64,000 nt of DNA. Source: Archivesica marissinica (Eukaryota > Mollusca > Bivalvia > Venerida > Vesicomyidae). The notes under the pieces were generated by a model. The model ran no database searches and was not told where the DNA came from. It saw only the letters and a list, made by a program, of their open reading frames with translations. The stretch is taken from assembly GCA_014843695.1 (NCBI GenBank), contig CM026404.1:81637541-81701540 (forward strand). Reading direction: 5' to 3'. Of this stretch, positions 1 through 11,865 are shown piece by piece; within the stretch, counting starts at the first letter, position 1, and each line of letters starts with the position of its first letter. A program made the translations under genes and the position numbers.

Positions 1-1852
1 CTAGACTTCATGTGTATTTCCAGGATCCTATCTACATGTTCCTGGTACTTGCAAAAATAATCCACCATATTGGAAATCTTAAAATCATCAAAAATTATGG
101 GAATTATAATAGAAATAGTAAATGAATTTAAAATGGTAGATATATTGAATGGCAATTGGCAGTTTCGTGGAATCAAGTATAAGTTTTGAGAAGCGATTAA
201 GAAAAAACGGCAGACAATACTGGCAAAGAACATGGTATCAATTGTGAGAACAAATTGTCAATAAATCACAAAGTTGTGATAAACTTCAGCCAAACATGGA
301 GATGACTATTTCGTAATTGCTACAATCAACATGACCTATCCCACATCATGGCCGTTACCTTTCAGGATGATCATTACCTTGTGGACCATACCACATCACT
401 GATCAGTCAATTGTAACCCCCCAACTCTCCTCCCCATCATATACAATTGTAAATGCTACGACATGTTCCAAAATGATAAAACATTCTCAACTCTCAAGAT
501 GAATATCAAGCATTTTTGATTGGCTGATTCTGGGTATCAACCTAACACTATGGTACAGAATTTGAAAATAGTTTTATAATCCTGGACGTACTATTTTTAT
601 GTTTGAATCTACATAATTTTATGCAGCATTGCTTATTCGAAAGTGGTGACAACGGCAGGATCTTCAGGTTTATTGTTTGTCGCTCCATTTGTGAATTCGA
701 ATTATCTTCCTCGCATACTAACTTTTGTGATTTTAAAAATCTCAGACATTGGCACAATTCAATTATGGCAGGCTTGTATATACACGGACTGAAACTAAAT
801 GTTATGTCGATCCGTTGCATATTAATGACAATTTCTTCATATTATCATCAACATATGTAATCTGAGTTTCACTACAAACTGTTTTGGCACCATAGGCACC
901 AATTACAGGCCATGATATTGTGATATTAATAGTTTGACACTGGTCAGACAAATGATTAAAATGCATACAAAATCTGATGTGTCTGACATGAGGAGTATTT
1001 CTCACTAGGGTTTTCACGGTTACACGTGTAAACGGAGCCGTGTCGTGTAATAGCAATACAAGTGTACTAATTGAGTAACCGTGTACACTATCTTAATTGA
1101 TGACATCGTATAATGAAGCTTAGTGACGTAATAAAATCATAGCATCGACCATTTCACTGAATTTTGTGAGACATAGTACATGTCAAGGTTGGCCGGGAAA
1201 TACTGGGAGCGGGAAATAATCATGGCGAATAAACAGTGTAAATGATGTCATGCCGTGTACAAAGGATCGTGTACACGTTTACAAAAATCTGTACAGGTGG
1301 CAGCCCTATTTTTCCCACATACATGTATCAACATTACCCGACATGCCTGAAACATATGCTCTGCACATCATCTCGAGCAACATACATGTCAAGTGATTAT
1401 AGGATTCCTCCAGCGGTTCAAGAGATTTGAGAGGACACACATTTGTGACAGGCAGACGGAGACCATTAAGTAATGCGTGTTAAATATACAGAGATGCTAC
1501 TAACAAAGGGTATTAAATAATGAAAATAAAATTACAGAGAATGTAGAAGTGGAATTCGCAGTTACAATTGCAAGGCAATGCACTTAAATTTCACATAGTT
1601 ATTGTCTTATCTGCCTTGTGGCGATGGATTAACCATTTCCTTCATAGAGATTTAGGTTAGTATACTATTATATCTCCATACAAACGACAGCCATTTAATT
1701 ATAGTGCAGTGGATAAGTAGTCACCATATCTATCCCAACTCCATAGATATTACTGGGAAAACATGAGATTCTGGCTTGCATTATGAACATTGGTTTGGCT
1801 ACTACATTGTCAATGTATGTCGTAATGGCAACAAGAGGTGCTTCTATGGGGG
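1..1852. other. AT-rich intergenic sequence, no gene seen
   Basis: Only short open frames (under 91 codons) occur and none shows a recognisable motif. A stretch at about 472-585 weakly resembles the foldback element at 36,765-36,907: both have a data-arm containing ATAAAAC, a CTCAA-rich middle and TTGATTGG, and later a TTTTATAA arm. It is too diverged to call firmly. Confidence 0.5.
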
Positions 1853-1916
1853 AAAGGGTTAATATAAGTTGTAGGAACTTGTTTCGCAATCAAGTTAAAC
1901 TAAATTTGTATAAACA
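1853..1916 (+). repeat. SINE family B, 3' domain fragment
   Basis: This is only the conserved 3' domain of SINE B: TTAATATAAGTTGTAGGAAC, then a 'TTTCGCAATC' block, and an ending like the AAATTTGTATAAAC of fuller copies. The tRNA-like head and body are missing, so it is a 5'-truncated insertion. A piece matching the B body (GTGGCGATGGATT) lies about 230 bases upstream at ~1,618, so the copy may instead be a full element broken by an insertion. Confidence 0.6.
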
Positions 1917-3596
1917 ACATGTGGATTGTTTTGGCAAATACTTACACCATGATGAAATCAAAGGAATGCCATTGAGCTTGAATCTGTAACTTAACATCCT
2001 AGGTTGGAATGTCCTAAAAATAATAAAACATGTACACCAGTGAGTTGTTTTAACAGGAGCAGGGTAATACACATGTCGACGAAAACCATGCCCAGTTAAA
2101 GTGCTGTCACCCTTTTTGAGTATTTACTCATTGAAAAACAAATTAATATTAGTTTGTCTTGCTGAGAAATTGAATTTTCCATTTGGAAACTGATAGCATG
2201 TTGAGCAAAGAAAACACAGATAAAACAGAAGAAACAACTTAAGATGTATATACTTTTTGGGAGTATTCAGGAATAGTAACACTGGGATATGAAGTGTTTG
2301 GAGGTACTAATATATAAATGGTAGTTCAGGTATTCTATTCAGTAGGACGTCAGATTTCGCACTGATCAATAAAGTGGCCCTATATGCAACAATTGTAAAG
2401 AAATATGTTCCAATTATAGCGCCTATCCAGAGTCTTTATATATATAATAAGTGTTCTTCAAATAAATCACAATTTAAAAAAAAAACATGCATGTATATAT
2501 GTATGTTATATAATAATTTCACAAAACGTTTACCGCATCCAGCCAGATTTCACTCAAAAGACGCAGGTTTATTCATCAAAAAATATAATTTTCAACGAGG
2601 TGCTTCAGTAGTGTAGATTAATAATGACACAATACTAATGAAAATCACTTGACTATTTCCTGAATACCCCCCTAAACCACAAACAAGAAAAACACATTAA
2701 TAAATTGTTGACTGCTAAAATTATAAAATTATTGAGCTGAGTTAAATGCAGATATAATTATTACTAGTCTGCACAGTAATTTACCCTTTTTTGATAATGA
2801 TGGGTTTCAGTCATCACATCTATACAGTCTGGTGGACAGTTCCGGCTTGACAGGTTCCCAGCCGCTCCCTTGTCTAAGTCAACACAACCAAGGTGGAACC
2901 CATCCATTACAAATTGCGCTGCATCATCATCTTTGTATCATAATTGTGTTAGCGACAGAGGCAATGTAGCATGTTGTCTGGAACCGAGTCTACCACGCTG
3001 TGTTTCCACTTCCTGGACATTGTGATGTCAACCTAGTAGAATAAAAGGTGTGTTTTGCATATAAATCGACAGTTATGAAATGCTAAACTGTCTAATCTTA
3101 TCAGTGATTATTATGACATTGCAATTACTTTAGTTGGTGTCGGTTCTTCAGACTGCCCAGTTAATTGGTTAATCCAGTTGGAAGTGTGGAAGGCTTGCAA
3201 GACGGCAGCCAAGTGTTCAAGCCCCCAGGACACAGGTTTTCAGGGAGTTAAACATGTTTGCTACACTCCTTGTCGTTAGTCAAAGGCATATATTATGTGG
3301 ATTTGCTAAATAAACATTGGTGTTGTTGTTTTATAATTAGAAGTCATTGCAGATATAGCGTGTGAATGACATTTTCTGCTTAAAGCATAGGAAAGAAACG
3401 TTTGCCTTGCCAGGGGTATTTACAATGTAGCGGCATCGGTTATCTTTAGTGTTGTTGATGGTGTAAAGGACAATGAGTAGCTTTATTTTGCGAGTAATTC
3501 TCAGCACCTCATACTTGTCTGTACATTTACAAAGAACAGGAGGGAGAAGTGTAGCGATTCGGCACAGTCTATACATCAGACTGCACATGCCCACTT
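1917..3596. other. Intergenic sequence, no gene seen
   Basis: AT-rich sequence with a short A run near 2,475. No open frame above 85 codons, no splice-compatible coding segment and no RNA gene could be recognised. Confidence 0.5.
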
Positions 3597-3870
3597 AGGA
3601 GAGCCAACTTGCAAGCGGGTGGTCGTGGGTTCAATCCCTGCACCATTTTACTTTTTTGTATGTATGTTCCATTAATATCAAGCCCCTTGCACGGACCTAG
3701 CCATGTTTTCATGGTCAGGGTTAGCCGACAAATACTAAGCAATGTGTGTTAGGTGCCTTGCAACAGCCAACAATGACACTACATATGTGACCTGACCGAT
3801 CATACAACCCGGGACAGTTCCATACCAAATCCGACGCTCTACCAATGGACCAAGGACGCTAGTCCAATAT
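3597..3870 (-). repeat. Possible tRNA-derived SINE with tRNA-like motifs at both ends
   Basis: At the right end the minus strand reads TTGGTCCATTGGTAGAGCGT, a good polymerase III A-box-like block, followed by a poorer B box around the CCCGGGTTGTATGATC segment. At the left end the plus strand carries TGGGTTCAATCCC, a B-box-like block without a convincing A box. No second copy is seen in the window, so boundaries are uncertain. It could be a SINE or two decayed tRNA-like fragments. Confidence 0.4.
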
Positions 3871-3972
3871 ATCTAACTGATATATAATTATACAATATAT
3901 ATATAAGATCTCTACATAAAATATATAATTGAGGTTTAGCATTTAGAATTTGAAAAATGCCTGGATTAGTGA

Positions 3973-4077
3973 TACACAGGCACAAGACACACAAAAACAT
4001 TGTTTGGCCTATAGTCATATATTAATGTTACTTACTATATGACCATAGGACAAAACAGTGTGTCTTGTGCCTGTGCC
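3973..4077. repeat. Foldback (inverted repeat) element
   Basis: The two arms (about 3,973-4,020 and 4,036-4,077) are reverse complements: the left has CACAGGCACAAGACACAC and TATAGTCATATA, and the right has the complement GTGTGTCTTGTGCCTGTG and TATATGACCATA. The arms are about 45 bases with a few mismatches and a short loop. The structure suits a small non-autonomous foldback or MITE, or a hairpin precursor. No target duplication was identified. Confidence 0.6.
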
Positions 4078-5607
4078 TGGATAGTAAAAGGTCACATGTT
4101 TCAAGTCTAAATATTACTACAAGGACGCCACCCATTTTTCTTCAACAATTCCATGGGAAATCCAGGACACAGGTGTACATAATTGTAAAGTTTTTAAAAG
4201 ATCCCAACATACCCAAACTCATTAAATGCATTAAACAATGCAAAAACACATACATATAAATACACAAACACAATATAATAATAGTATATTAACATACTGA
4301 TACCGGAATGTAATGATGTATCACGGGAACACAATTTTAATATGCTTTAACAAAATACCCCACCCACCACAGTTCAAGTCTATGATAAATAATACGCATT
4401 AAATTGTTAATGCCGTTATGTAACAGGACCTGGTGGAAACTAATATAGTCGCACGTGTTGCAATATTTATATGTTGCGACCTTCAAGATAAATGGGTTTA
4501 TCTCTGATAAATGACAAATATATATCGGGATCTGATTGACTGGTCGAGAAAAGGATGTTACGTACAAAGCAGTTCAATGTAACTGAATCAAGTGAATGCT
4601 ATGATTTCTGGAAAGTAGGTCAACATTGAAACACAGGTTCTAATAATAATTACACCAAACAGACTACATCTATCTTCCAGTATCATAAAGAAATATTTCT
4701 AAATCAAAACGATATTACTTACTTGTTATTATTATTAGACATATAACGTTGCTAACATTATATCACAGGCTGCAAAACATGAAATCCTGGTCTATTCTGT
4801 TCTCCGTAAAATGGCGCTATTTTTTATTAAATTGTACATGTATGTATACAATTACTGTGTAGTGATTTTTTTTGCCAACAACGCCCAACACCAAACATAT
4901 TTTCCCAATAACAACTCACTAACATTTCACCCCATGGATTGATGTTCCTAAACTTATCGGACTATTATAAATAAACAAATATAACAAAAGTATATGGAAC
5001 TATTTTAAAATAGTTTAATATTGTTGGGTTCGTCTGTGAGGTCGGACGATTCTATTACATGATGGGGGAGATGGGTTTTTATCTGCATTTACAGACACTG
5101 ATATTATACATAAATAGAGTTATATCATTTTAACAACATATTAATACTAGAAGAACGACTTAGTAAGTTAATAATATGACAAGAAATGACATGTTTGACA
5201 TGTATACAACATTGTTATATTTTATTACATCCCTAATTGCTGGGTTAATCCATTTTTACCCCAATTCCAATAATACAAAAGAATAGTTATACATCATCAT
5301 AATTGTTATTCGTATGAAAATTCGGTACGCCAGAGACCCATGTGAAAACATAACAAGCATATACATATACATAATACAATGACAATGAACACAATGCATA
5401 CATTAAACACACACTCAAAGGTCAAGGTCATTCATATTGTAACGGGTATTTTAATCATCATTATTTAGAGTGTCTTTCGGGAAAGCATACATTTGAAGCT
5501 TATGCAACACCCTAACTATACGTGTACATAGTCAATCATCCGGAGAAGGTGTTAACGACACAAAACCAATGCGAGTGCTATCTTCGATTGCGATATGCAT
5601 ATATATA
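4078..5607. other. Intergenic sequence, no gene seen
   Basis: Very AT-rich sequence without a recognisable coding segment. It ends in an alternating AT stretch that forms the TA-rich target of the Tc1-like insertion. Confidence 0.5.
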
Positions 5608-5631
5608 CTGAGTCAAAAAAGAAACGATACC
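5608..5631. repeat. Left terminal inverted repeat of the Tc1-like element
   Basis: 24 bases identical to the reverse complement of 7,097-7,120. It starts CTGAGTC, has an A run in the middle and ends CGATACC. Sequence similarity between the two ends stops immediately inside this block, so the TIR is short. Confidence 0.93.
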
Positions 5632-5904
5632 AAACTAAAAATGAGGTAAAACGGATAAAACCATAGAAAGGTTTAATATATTATTACGTATCAGTACCGG
5701 GTATCTTATTGCAACGTCAGCCAACCATAAACACAGGTAAATAAACACCCGATAATCCTGGAACGCCGAATTTCCGATTTGCACGTGCTCCTCAACAAAG
5801 ACAACTTCCTACACATGTACAAATCGGAAAACCGGTTTATTGTACTGGTATTGCATTATCATCGAGGAAAAACACCTTACATACCCATTGTTACCTCTAA
5901 CAAA

Positions 5905-6918
5905 ATGCCTAGGCTAAACCGCAATCAGAGAATGCGTGCCATTGGCATGATTGACGGCGGTTTACGTCAGCGTGACGTCGCAAATCGACTCGGGGTTACG
6001 CGGATCACGATAACACGTCTACTTCGACGCTATCGAACACATGGATCGGTGGACGACCGTCCAAGATCTGGTCGACCACGTGTGACGACGCGTGAACAGG
6101 ACCGTCACATTCGGACGTCACATTTACGTGACCGGTTCCTACCTGCTACGCACACAGCTGCCGTTACTCCTGGGATGACCAACAATCGCATCAGTGCACA
6201 AACAGTCAGGAACCGGCTCGGTGAACGTGGCATTCGTGCCTATCGGCCATACGTTGGACCCATCCTGACACGACGTCACCGTGACGTACGGCGGGAATGG
6301 ACGACGGAACGTGCTCGCTGGACTCGGTTACAGTGGAATTCGGTGATGTTTAGCGATGAATCGCGGTTCTGTTTGCGTCGAGCGGATGGCAGAGAGCGGG
6401 TATATCGCAGACGCGGTGAACGTTACGCCGACGCATGTGTACGTCAGGTCGATCTGTTCGGGGGCGGAAGCGTTATGGCGTGGGGCGGTATCACCTTCGG
6501 CAGTCGCACTGAACTGTTAGTGGTGGACGGGAACCTAAACGCCCAGCGGTACTGTGATGAGATCCTTGCGCCAGTTGTTGTGCCGTTCTTTAACGCCAAC
6601 AGAAACGTCACACTGTTCCAACAGGACAACGCCAGGTGTCATACTGCTCGGATTTCCACCACATTATTGGAGCAGAACAATATTGAAACCCTGCCGTGGC
6701 CTGCTTTGTCACCAGACTTGTCACCCATAGAACATTTGTGGGATACGTTAGACCGCCGCGTCAGACGACGTCAGCCGGTAACGTTAAACCAACTGAGGGA
6801 TGTTTTGCGTCAGGAGTGGACAAATATTGACCAGCAAGAGATTCAGACACTCTTCCGTTCGATGCGACGGCGGTGCATTGCAGTGAGAGACGCAAATGGT
6901 GCCCATACTCGGTATTGA
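5905..6918 (+). CDS. Tc1-like transposase, DD34E
   Basis: Predicted 337-aa cut-and-paste transposase acting in the nucleus on the flanking TIRs. Residues ~5-45 and ~65-115 form two helix-turn-helix DNA-binding regions, separated by the GRPR motif (56-59) typical of Tc1 paired-like domains. The catalytic DDE domain has D151 (in MFSDESRF), a glycine-rich box GGGSVMAWGGI (186-196), D241 (in FQQDNARCHTA) and E276 (in LSPDLSPIEHLWD). D241 and E276 have 34 residues between them, the Tc1 signature. The length matches the family norm of about 340. I chose the ATG at 5,905 because it begins the conserved N-terminus; the frame stays open upstream, with another ATG at 5,815, but that extension has no family features. 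No stop or frameshift is seen. Lysine is scarce and arginine abundant, unlike the AT-rich surroundings. Confidence 0.93.
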   Translation: MPRLNRNQRMRAIGMIDGGLRQRDVANRLGVTRITITRLLRRYRTHGSVDDRPRSGRPRVTTREQDRHIRTSHLRDRFLPATHTAAVTPGMTNNRISAQTVRNRLGERGIRAYRPYVGPILTRRHRDVRREWTTERARWTRLQWNSVMFSDESRFCLRRADGRERVYRRRGERYADACVRQVDLFGGGSVMAWGGITFGSRTELLVVDGNLNAQRYCDEILAPVVVPFFNANRNVTLFQQDNARCHTARISTTLLEQNNIETLPWPALSPDLSPIEHLWDTLDRRVRRRQPVTLNQLRDVLRQEWTNIDQQEIQTLFRSMRRRCIAVRDANGAHTRY

Positions 6919-7096
6919 CGTCTGTGTGAAAACTCCATTAGACCCCTGTCCGACGAATTACGTCATCACGCAGCAGACAGTTTCGGAGGCTCATTATGCT
7001 TTATGTGTTCCTCTTTCAAACATGTTGGACTATCATCTTATGAATTTTCAAAGAATTTTCTTAATAAATGTTGAAATTATAGACACATAAACACCA

Positions 7097-7120
7097 GGTA
7101 TCGTTTCTTTTTTGACTCAG
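7097..7120. repeat. Right terminal inverted repeat of the Tc1-like element
   Basis: 24 bases, a perfect reverse complement of the left TIR, ending GACTCAG and followed by TATATA. The transposase stop lies about 180 bases upstream, and the sequence between is non-coding. Confidence 0.93.
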
Positions 7121-7195
7121 TATATAATATATTGACTTAGACTATCCATCGGTTAAACCTCCGTTATAATGTATACTGCATACTGCAGTATCGTA

Positions 7196-7340
7196 TTTGT
7201 TGCAAATATTGTTAGAGGATGACTGCTTGCAAGAAGAACCTATCAGTATCGTTTCTGTATTTAAACTTACTTTGCTCCCATTTTCGTCGACCTTGACATT
7301 TACAGTTACTGCTGTCAATGTAAACAATTGATCTTTCTGC
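7196..7340. repeat. Dispersed repeat, copy 1 of 2
   Basis: Matches 9,508-9,630 in the same orientation. Shared blocks are AACCTATCAGTATCGT, TTTGCTCCCATTTTCGTCGA, TGACATTTACAGTTACTGC and GTAAACAATTGAT. The function is unknown. Open frames across it in the two copies give similar peptides only because the DNA is similar. Confidence 0.7.
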
Positions 7341-9456
7341 AAACGCTACTTAGGCTCGCCCCCCCATAGTTACAGGTGCTCGCTGTAACTACGCGAGACA
7401 AGCTATCTAACATAATGGCGTCTAACGCAGACCTGCATCGAGTTAATCTAGATAAAATTCCGTGGAATTTCTCAGTTTTATTTTACCCAGATATTAATAT
7501 TATTAGCTATTTAGGTAATTAGACACAATTATGAATGGGACTATGTAGCCGTGTGTTTGCCATACCAGGAGTGATTATCTATCTAGGTTTCAGGCCACTA
7601 ATCAAGATTAATTAAAGTGAATGGGGGAGAATAAATCAATCATAGACCGTCATTAAAATAATATATTTATTGTACATCAAAGCATTAAATTATTTACAAT
7701 GACATAACATTACATAAAAAAGGTACATAGATTAATACAATGACAATGAAATTTACAGTGTGTATCTATTTTTTTTATTGTATTTGTATTGTATAATCAG
7801 CAAAAAACGCATGGAAATATAGACGCCATGGTTGTAATGAAATTGATGTGAAGAGCATGATAGTTATACATGATGTAAGGGCTTGGACATATGGCACGGC
7901 TCAGCTCTAAAGCTGATAAAACACGGGCATACAAGCCAGCATCACAAATGTTTGAGCCGACCAATCAAGGTGTGAAAAATAATATATTCTCCAGTATTTG
8001 ATTAATTTGTCAACAGCCCATCTCATAATTGGCGTAGGCGTGATAATATACTATTAGACGAATCCACCACAATGTTTCACTCTATATTGCCTTATATACG
8101 AAGAAGTAGTTATACGAAACCACTGACACCCGAACAACCACATCGTGTCAACTTTGACATTAAAAGACATGAAATATGCCACCGTCTTGAGAGACTCGAC
8201 CCTATGCCTCCTAGAAGACTCGAACATTAGGCCCAAAAACTGAACACCAGTACGTTCACTGAGCTAATATGGGAATCCCACAGCTCTGCACATGCATGGG
8301 TACTATTACTTCTATCTGATCCCTAGTCCACCATCCACGACAATATGTATGAACCACATGTATAATTTTAATCACCATTATACTCACATATCTCTTGTGA
8401 ACAGTAGATCTATAAATGCAGAATATATTTTTTCGAAATATTTTATTATGCATAAATAAATTAATTTCAACTTACTTGTGTGCACATAAATATGTTTGCA
8501 TTAATTTTGGATGTATTCAGCTGGTCGTCCACACAACTTAATCCACCTTAGACATTTTTCAAGATTTGTCTTGGGTTTTGAAATGGCACGAATTAAACGT
8601 CACCTATTAATCGATCTGGATATCTACTATCACTGTCACACAGCATAAATTAATAAAACAGCCCGTAACTACACCTTTTCACCATTGTCAATGACAGACA
8701 GCATTAATTAATTTGTAATTATTTTTCAAAATATAATTTCAGATCACGATCACTCGTTATCAGATTTGATTAAAATTTTACTAAATAACTCGTTTGTCTG
8801 ACAGAACGATAAAACAATGACTCGGTGTAGTAATCAATACTATAATTGTGTGCACACATTTTATAATTGACCAATTATTAGCACAATCAGTGCTAAATTC
8901 CGATGTGCAACACTTTGATCTTGACAGTAGGCCTCTAACGGGATATTATGTGGCGGTCTCTGTGATGTACCGGTAAGTTGTTGATTACTTCCAATAAACA
9001 GTGTGACACGCTTAAATTTGATTGCTGTGTTTGTGATAAAAGAATGACTATATGGGGTCAGTCGGTGTTTTTATAGATGCATTGTTTTTAAAGCAGCTGT
9101 CTGGTATTTTGTGGTTCATATACACACTTTTAGATTTGTCCAAGGATTTTGAAATGGGTTGAATTTAACGTCGATCACCAGGATATCGACTAATTTTGTA
9201 CTATAACTAACCCACACACCAAAGCTACACATTTTCAACATCATTAAAACAATTTTAAACACGTATTTTCGATCAAATTCACGCCTTTTCAAATTTGTCT
9301 ACTCGTTACTAGTTTGTCTAATATGCATTGTTTGTCTAACAAGATGGCGGCGATAAACCGTTGCCGGGGGTGTGCGCGAATGGTGCGATGCGATTGGCTA
9401 ACGCCAGCTGTCAATGAAAAGGTCAAAAGGCAGAAAGGTCAATTGATGTGGCAAAT
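7341..9456. other. Intergenic sequence, no gene seen
   Basis: AT-rich. Segments at about 8,540-8,690 and 9,120-9,260 resemble each other (both with GATTTGTC, then a TTTTGAAATGG block, AACGTC and GATATC), suggesting an old diverged duplication. No coding content is recognised. Confidence 0.45.
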
Positions 9457-9690
9457 AGAGTTGGCGGTGTGTTCTCATACAGTTATATGGGGTGGGGCCA
9501 GTTGTTCTGATGCAGACAACAACAGAACCTATCAGTATCGTATCGGTATTTAAACTTCCTTTGCTCCCATTTTCGTCGACCATGACATTTACAGTTACTG
9601 CAGTCAGTGTAAACAATTGATGTGACAACTCGTGTTGGCGGTGTGTTCTCAGGCAGTGCTATGGGTAGGGCCAGTTGTTCTGTTGCAGAC
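9457..9690. repeat. Local tandem duplication enclosing the second copy of the 7,196 repeat
   Basis: The block GTTGGCGGTGTGTTCTCA plus GGGCCAGTTGTTCTG and GCAGACAACAAC occurs at ~9,459-9,523 and again at ~9,636-9,695, about 178 bases later. Between them lies the 9,508-9,630 match to 7,196-7,340. So this is about 1.4 copies of a ~178-bp unit. Confidence 0.65.
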
Positions 9691-10455
9691 AACAACGTAT
9701 TTCTTGAGTGTTGAAGACTTAATAGCAAGGTCGGGTAGTGATATACGGACCAATTATAAATAAACACACCCAGTAATGTTAAAACAAAGAATATTTATTT
9801 ATGCAATAAATACCTGTTAGCGGTAATTCATACCGTTAATAAAATACCACTCAGTTTATTAAAATGTTCAGCTATTAATTAGTTTAAACATATTTTATTC
9901 AGTTCATACCATATATGTACAGTATACATACAATACACAGGACAATTGAAATGGATTGGAAAACAAGCTGAACGATTATGTAAATTCCTTTCCATATTAT
10001 TATTTCATTATTCCATACTATTTAGTCTTCGCGTATTGTCCTCACATTACATTATTCGAAATTTACATTACACATAATACTGCTATCTCTCTAATCAACA
10101 CTTTTACACATCCATACCTCTAAATATGTTACCAAAATGTAGCGATCGGACTGAGACGTCTCATCAGGCTGTGTAATTGTTCCTAGTAATTTTACTATTT
10201 TTAGTAAACATTACCCATTTTCATATAAACGAACTAGTAATGTTCTGATCAATGTATTGGTCTAAGAATATCATGGACCAGTCCATGGCAGTTATTTAGC
10301 GTTGAATGGGTTAATCAGATACTGAACACTCACCAGGCGGCAACGCATACGACACTGGTACTTATAATACAACGTTCTACGTAACATGTGATAGAATAAC
10401 ACCGAAGACGTTTGTACTTCAGTGTGTATTTTAATACTATTTTCAACTCATGATC
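9691..10455. other. Intergenic sequence, no gene seen
   Basis: AT-rich sequence with no recognisable gene, RNA or repeat family member. Confidence 0.45.
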
Positions 10456-10630
10456 ATCGAGCCCCGCTGGAGCCGATACGATTGTGTTCTTAGGCAAGGC
10501 ATTTAAATTCCACGTTGTTGCCTCTTCAATCTCCCTCTTGGCGATATATTCCATCAGGAATGAGGTCTCGAGAGTGATTAATATAAGTTGTCAGAACTTG
10601 TTTCGCAATCGAGCTAAAATAAATGTGTAT
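10456..10630 (+). repeat. SINE family B, 5'-truncated
   Basis: Starts inside the tRNA-like head at the B box (TCGAGCCCCGCTGGAGCC). It continues with the family body (GGCAAGGCATTTAAATTCCA, then the GGAATGAGGTCTCGAG block) and ends with the shared 3' domain GAGTGATTAATATAAGTTGT. Loss of the first ~60 bases fits incomplete reverse transcription. Confidence 0.85.
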
Positions 10631-11187
10631 GAAAAGCTCATGAATGGTTTGTTCAAACTTATGTTCTTGGCTCTAACAATAATTAAGACAAACACAGAAC
10701 AACAGAATCCTCACTAATAATCTATTAGTCGACTCTATCAGACTTTTTCATTGTTCAAGAAAGCCTAAAATCGTACTCAAACTATTAAACCACACTACCA
10801 TTATGCAAAAGCAAGATTTTACAAATTAAAATGTCTGCCAAAGGGCATTAAACGTCTTTATAATGTACGGCCATGATATCTTAAACTACGACATAGTTAT
10901 TTTGTCTGCTATACACAATCTTCAATATCAGTGATACTTGTGTGCATTTGGTGGTGCCAATAAGCCAAGTTATATGATCATGATAGACGCTTGCATGTGT
11001 AATGACGTCATTTAATGCCATGGTCATGTATGCTCGCGACAACCAGGCTGCATGTATCGTACGCATTACAGTATTAGACCACGTAAGCCTCATACAGATT
11101 AAATATAGATAATTATAATGCACAGATTGTTAAAGAATATGGTGTAATATGTCTCTTGGTTGTCACTGTACTAGGAATTGTAGTGTA
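10631..11187. other. Intergenic sequence, no gene seen
   Basis: No recognisable gene or repeat. Confidence 0.45.
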
Positions 11188-11415
11188 GGCTGTCCGATTA
11201 GCGCATTTGTTAGCGCGCTCGCTTCTCATCAATGCAACCCGGGTTCGATCCTCGGACCGGGAAGTATGTGAGATGGTACGGTGGTTGCCAGCTCGGACAG
11301 GTGGGTTTTTTCTCCGGGTACCCCGGTTTCCTCCCACGCGAATGACCATATTTACGCTCTCATCCGCGCCAATGAGAGTGATTAATATAAGTTGTTAGAA
11401 CTTGCTTGGCAATCG
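11188..11415 (+). repeat. SINE family A, nearly full length
   Basis: The tRNA-like head begins GGCTGTCCGATTAGCGCA (A-box region) and has the B box GGGTTCGATCCTCGG. The body has CTCCGGGTACCCCGGTTTCC and the CATCCGCGCCAATGAG junction, then the ~45-bp 3' domain shared with family B. The usual AT-rich tail is missing. Transcription of such elements is normally by RNA polymerase III from the internal boxes. Confidence 0.88.
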
Positions 11416-11544
11416 GGAGTACTCTACTGACAATTAACAGGGTTATGTGTGCATTTATATTATACTGTTTGTACATACATATTAATAATGATTTGTAAAT
11501 ATGCTATGCTCTTCAGAAATGGAGGAAATAAAAGTATATATCTA

Positions 11545-11635
11545 TCCGCGCCAATGAGAGTGATTAATATAAGTTTTTTTTTGGCAAAAGAAATTGCTTG
11601 GCAATCGTTTTACAATAAATAAAGTTTAAACTTTA
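11545..11635 (+). repeat. SINE family A, 3' end fragment
   Basis: Carries ATCCGCGCCAATGAGAGTGA, an altered 3' domain with a T run, the GCTTGGCAATCGT block and the AAATAAAGTTTAAAC tail. It lies 130 bases after the preceding family A copy, which lacks this tail. A secondary insertion or a duplication of the SINE end may have separated them. Confidence 0.7.
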
Positions 11636-11767
11636 AACTCCACGAGAAAATATTTACAGCGCTATTGCATTTCCTTCGATGAACGTATATGACCCAGTTT
11701 ATATATATGTCCTCATTAATGATATTCAGCTGACATGCGCACTCGAGTAAAAGGGCATGCGCATTCG

Positions 11768-11865
11768 CATGGCAACCACCGTACAATCTCACATACTTCC
11801 CGGTCCGAGGATCGAACCCGGGTTGCATTTGTGAGAGGCGAGCGCGCTAACAACTGCGCAGAATG
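11768..11865 (-). repeat. SINE family A, tRNA-like head fragment
   Basis: On the minus strand this reads the head and early body of family A, with B box GGGTTCGATCCTCGGACC and the GCGCTCGC head segment. The 3' domain is absent. Confidence 0.75.

Larger units (their letters stand above)
5608..7120 (+). mobile_element. Complete Tc1-like DNA transposon (Tc1/mariner superfamily)
   Basis: A 1,513-bp element bounded by perfect 24-bp terminal inverted repeats beginning CTGAGTC (5,608-5,631 and 7,097-7,120). Both ends abut TATATA, consistent with the TA target duplication of this superfamily. It encodes one uninterrupted DD34E transposase. The perfect TIRs and open frame suggest a recent insertion that may still be competent. 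The interior is markedly richer in GC than its flanks, consistent with arrival from elsewhere. Tc1/mariner elements move by cut and paste, with the transposase binding the TIRs. Confidence 0.93.

Noticed and set aside
5779..5904. Longer N-terminus for the transposase
   Set aside because: The frame is open but begins with TTG. The next ATG at 5,815 would add 30 residues without family features, while the ATG at 5,905 matches the usual Tc1 N-terminus.
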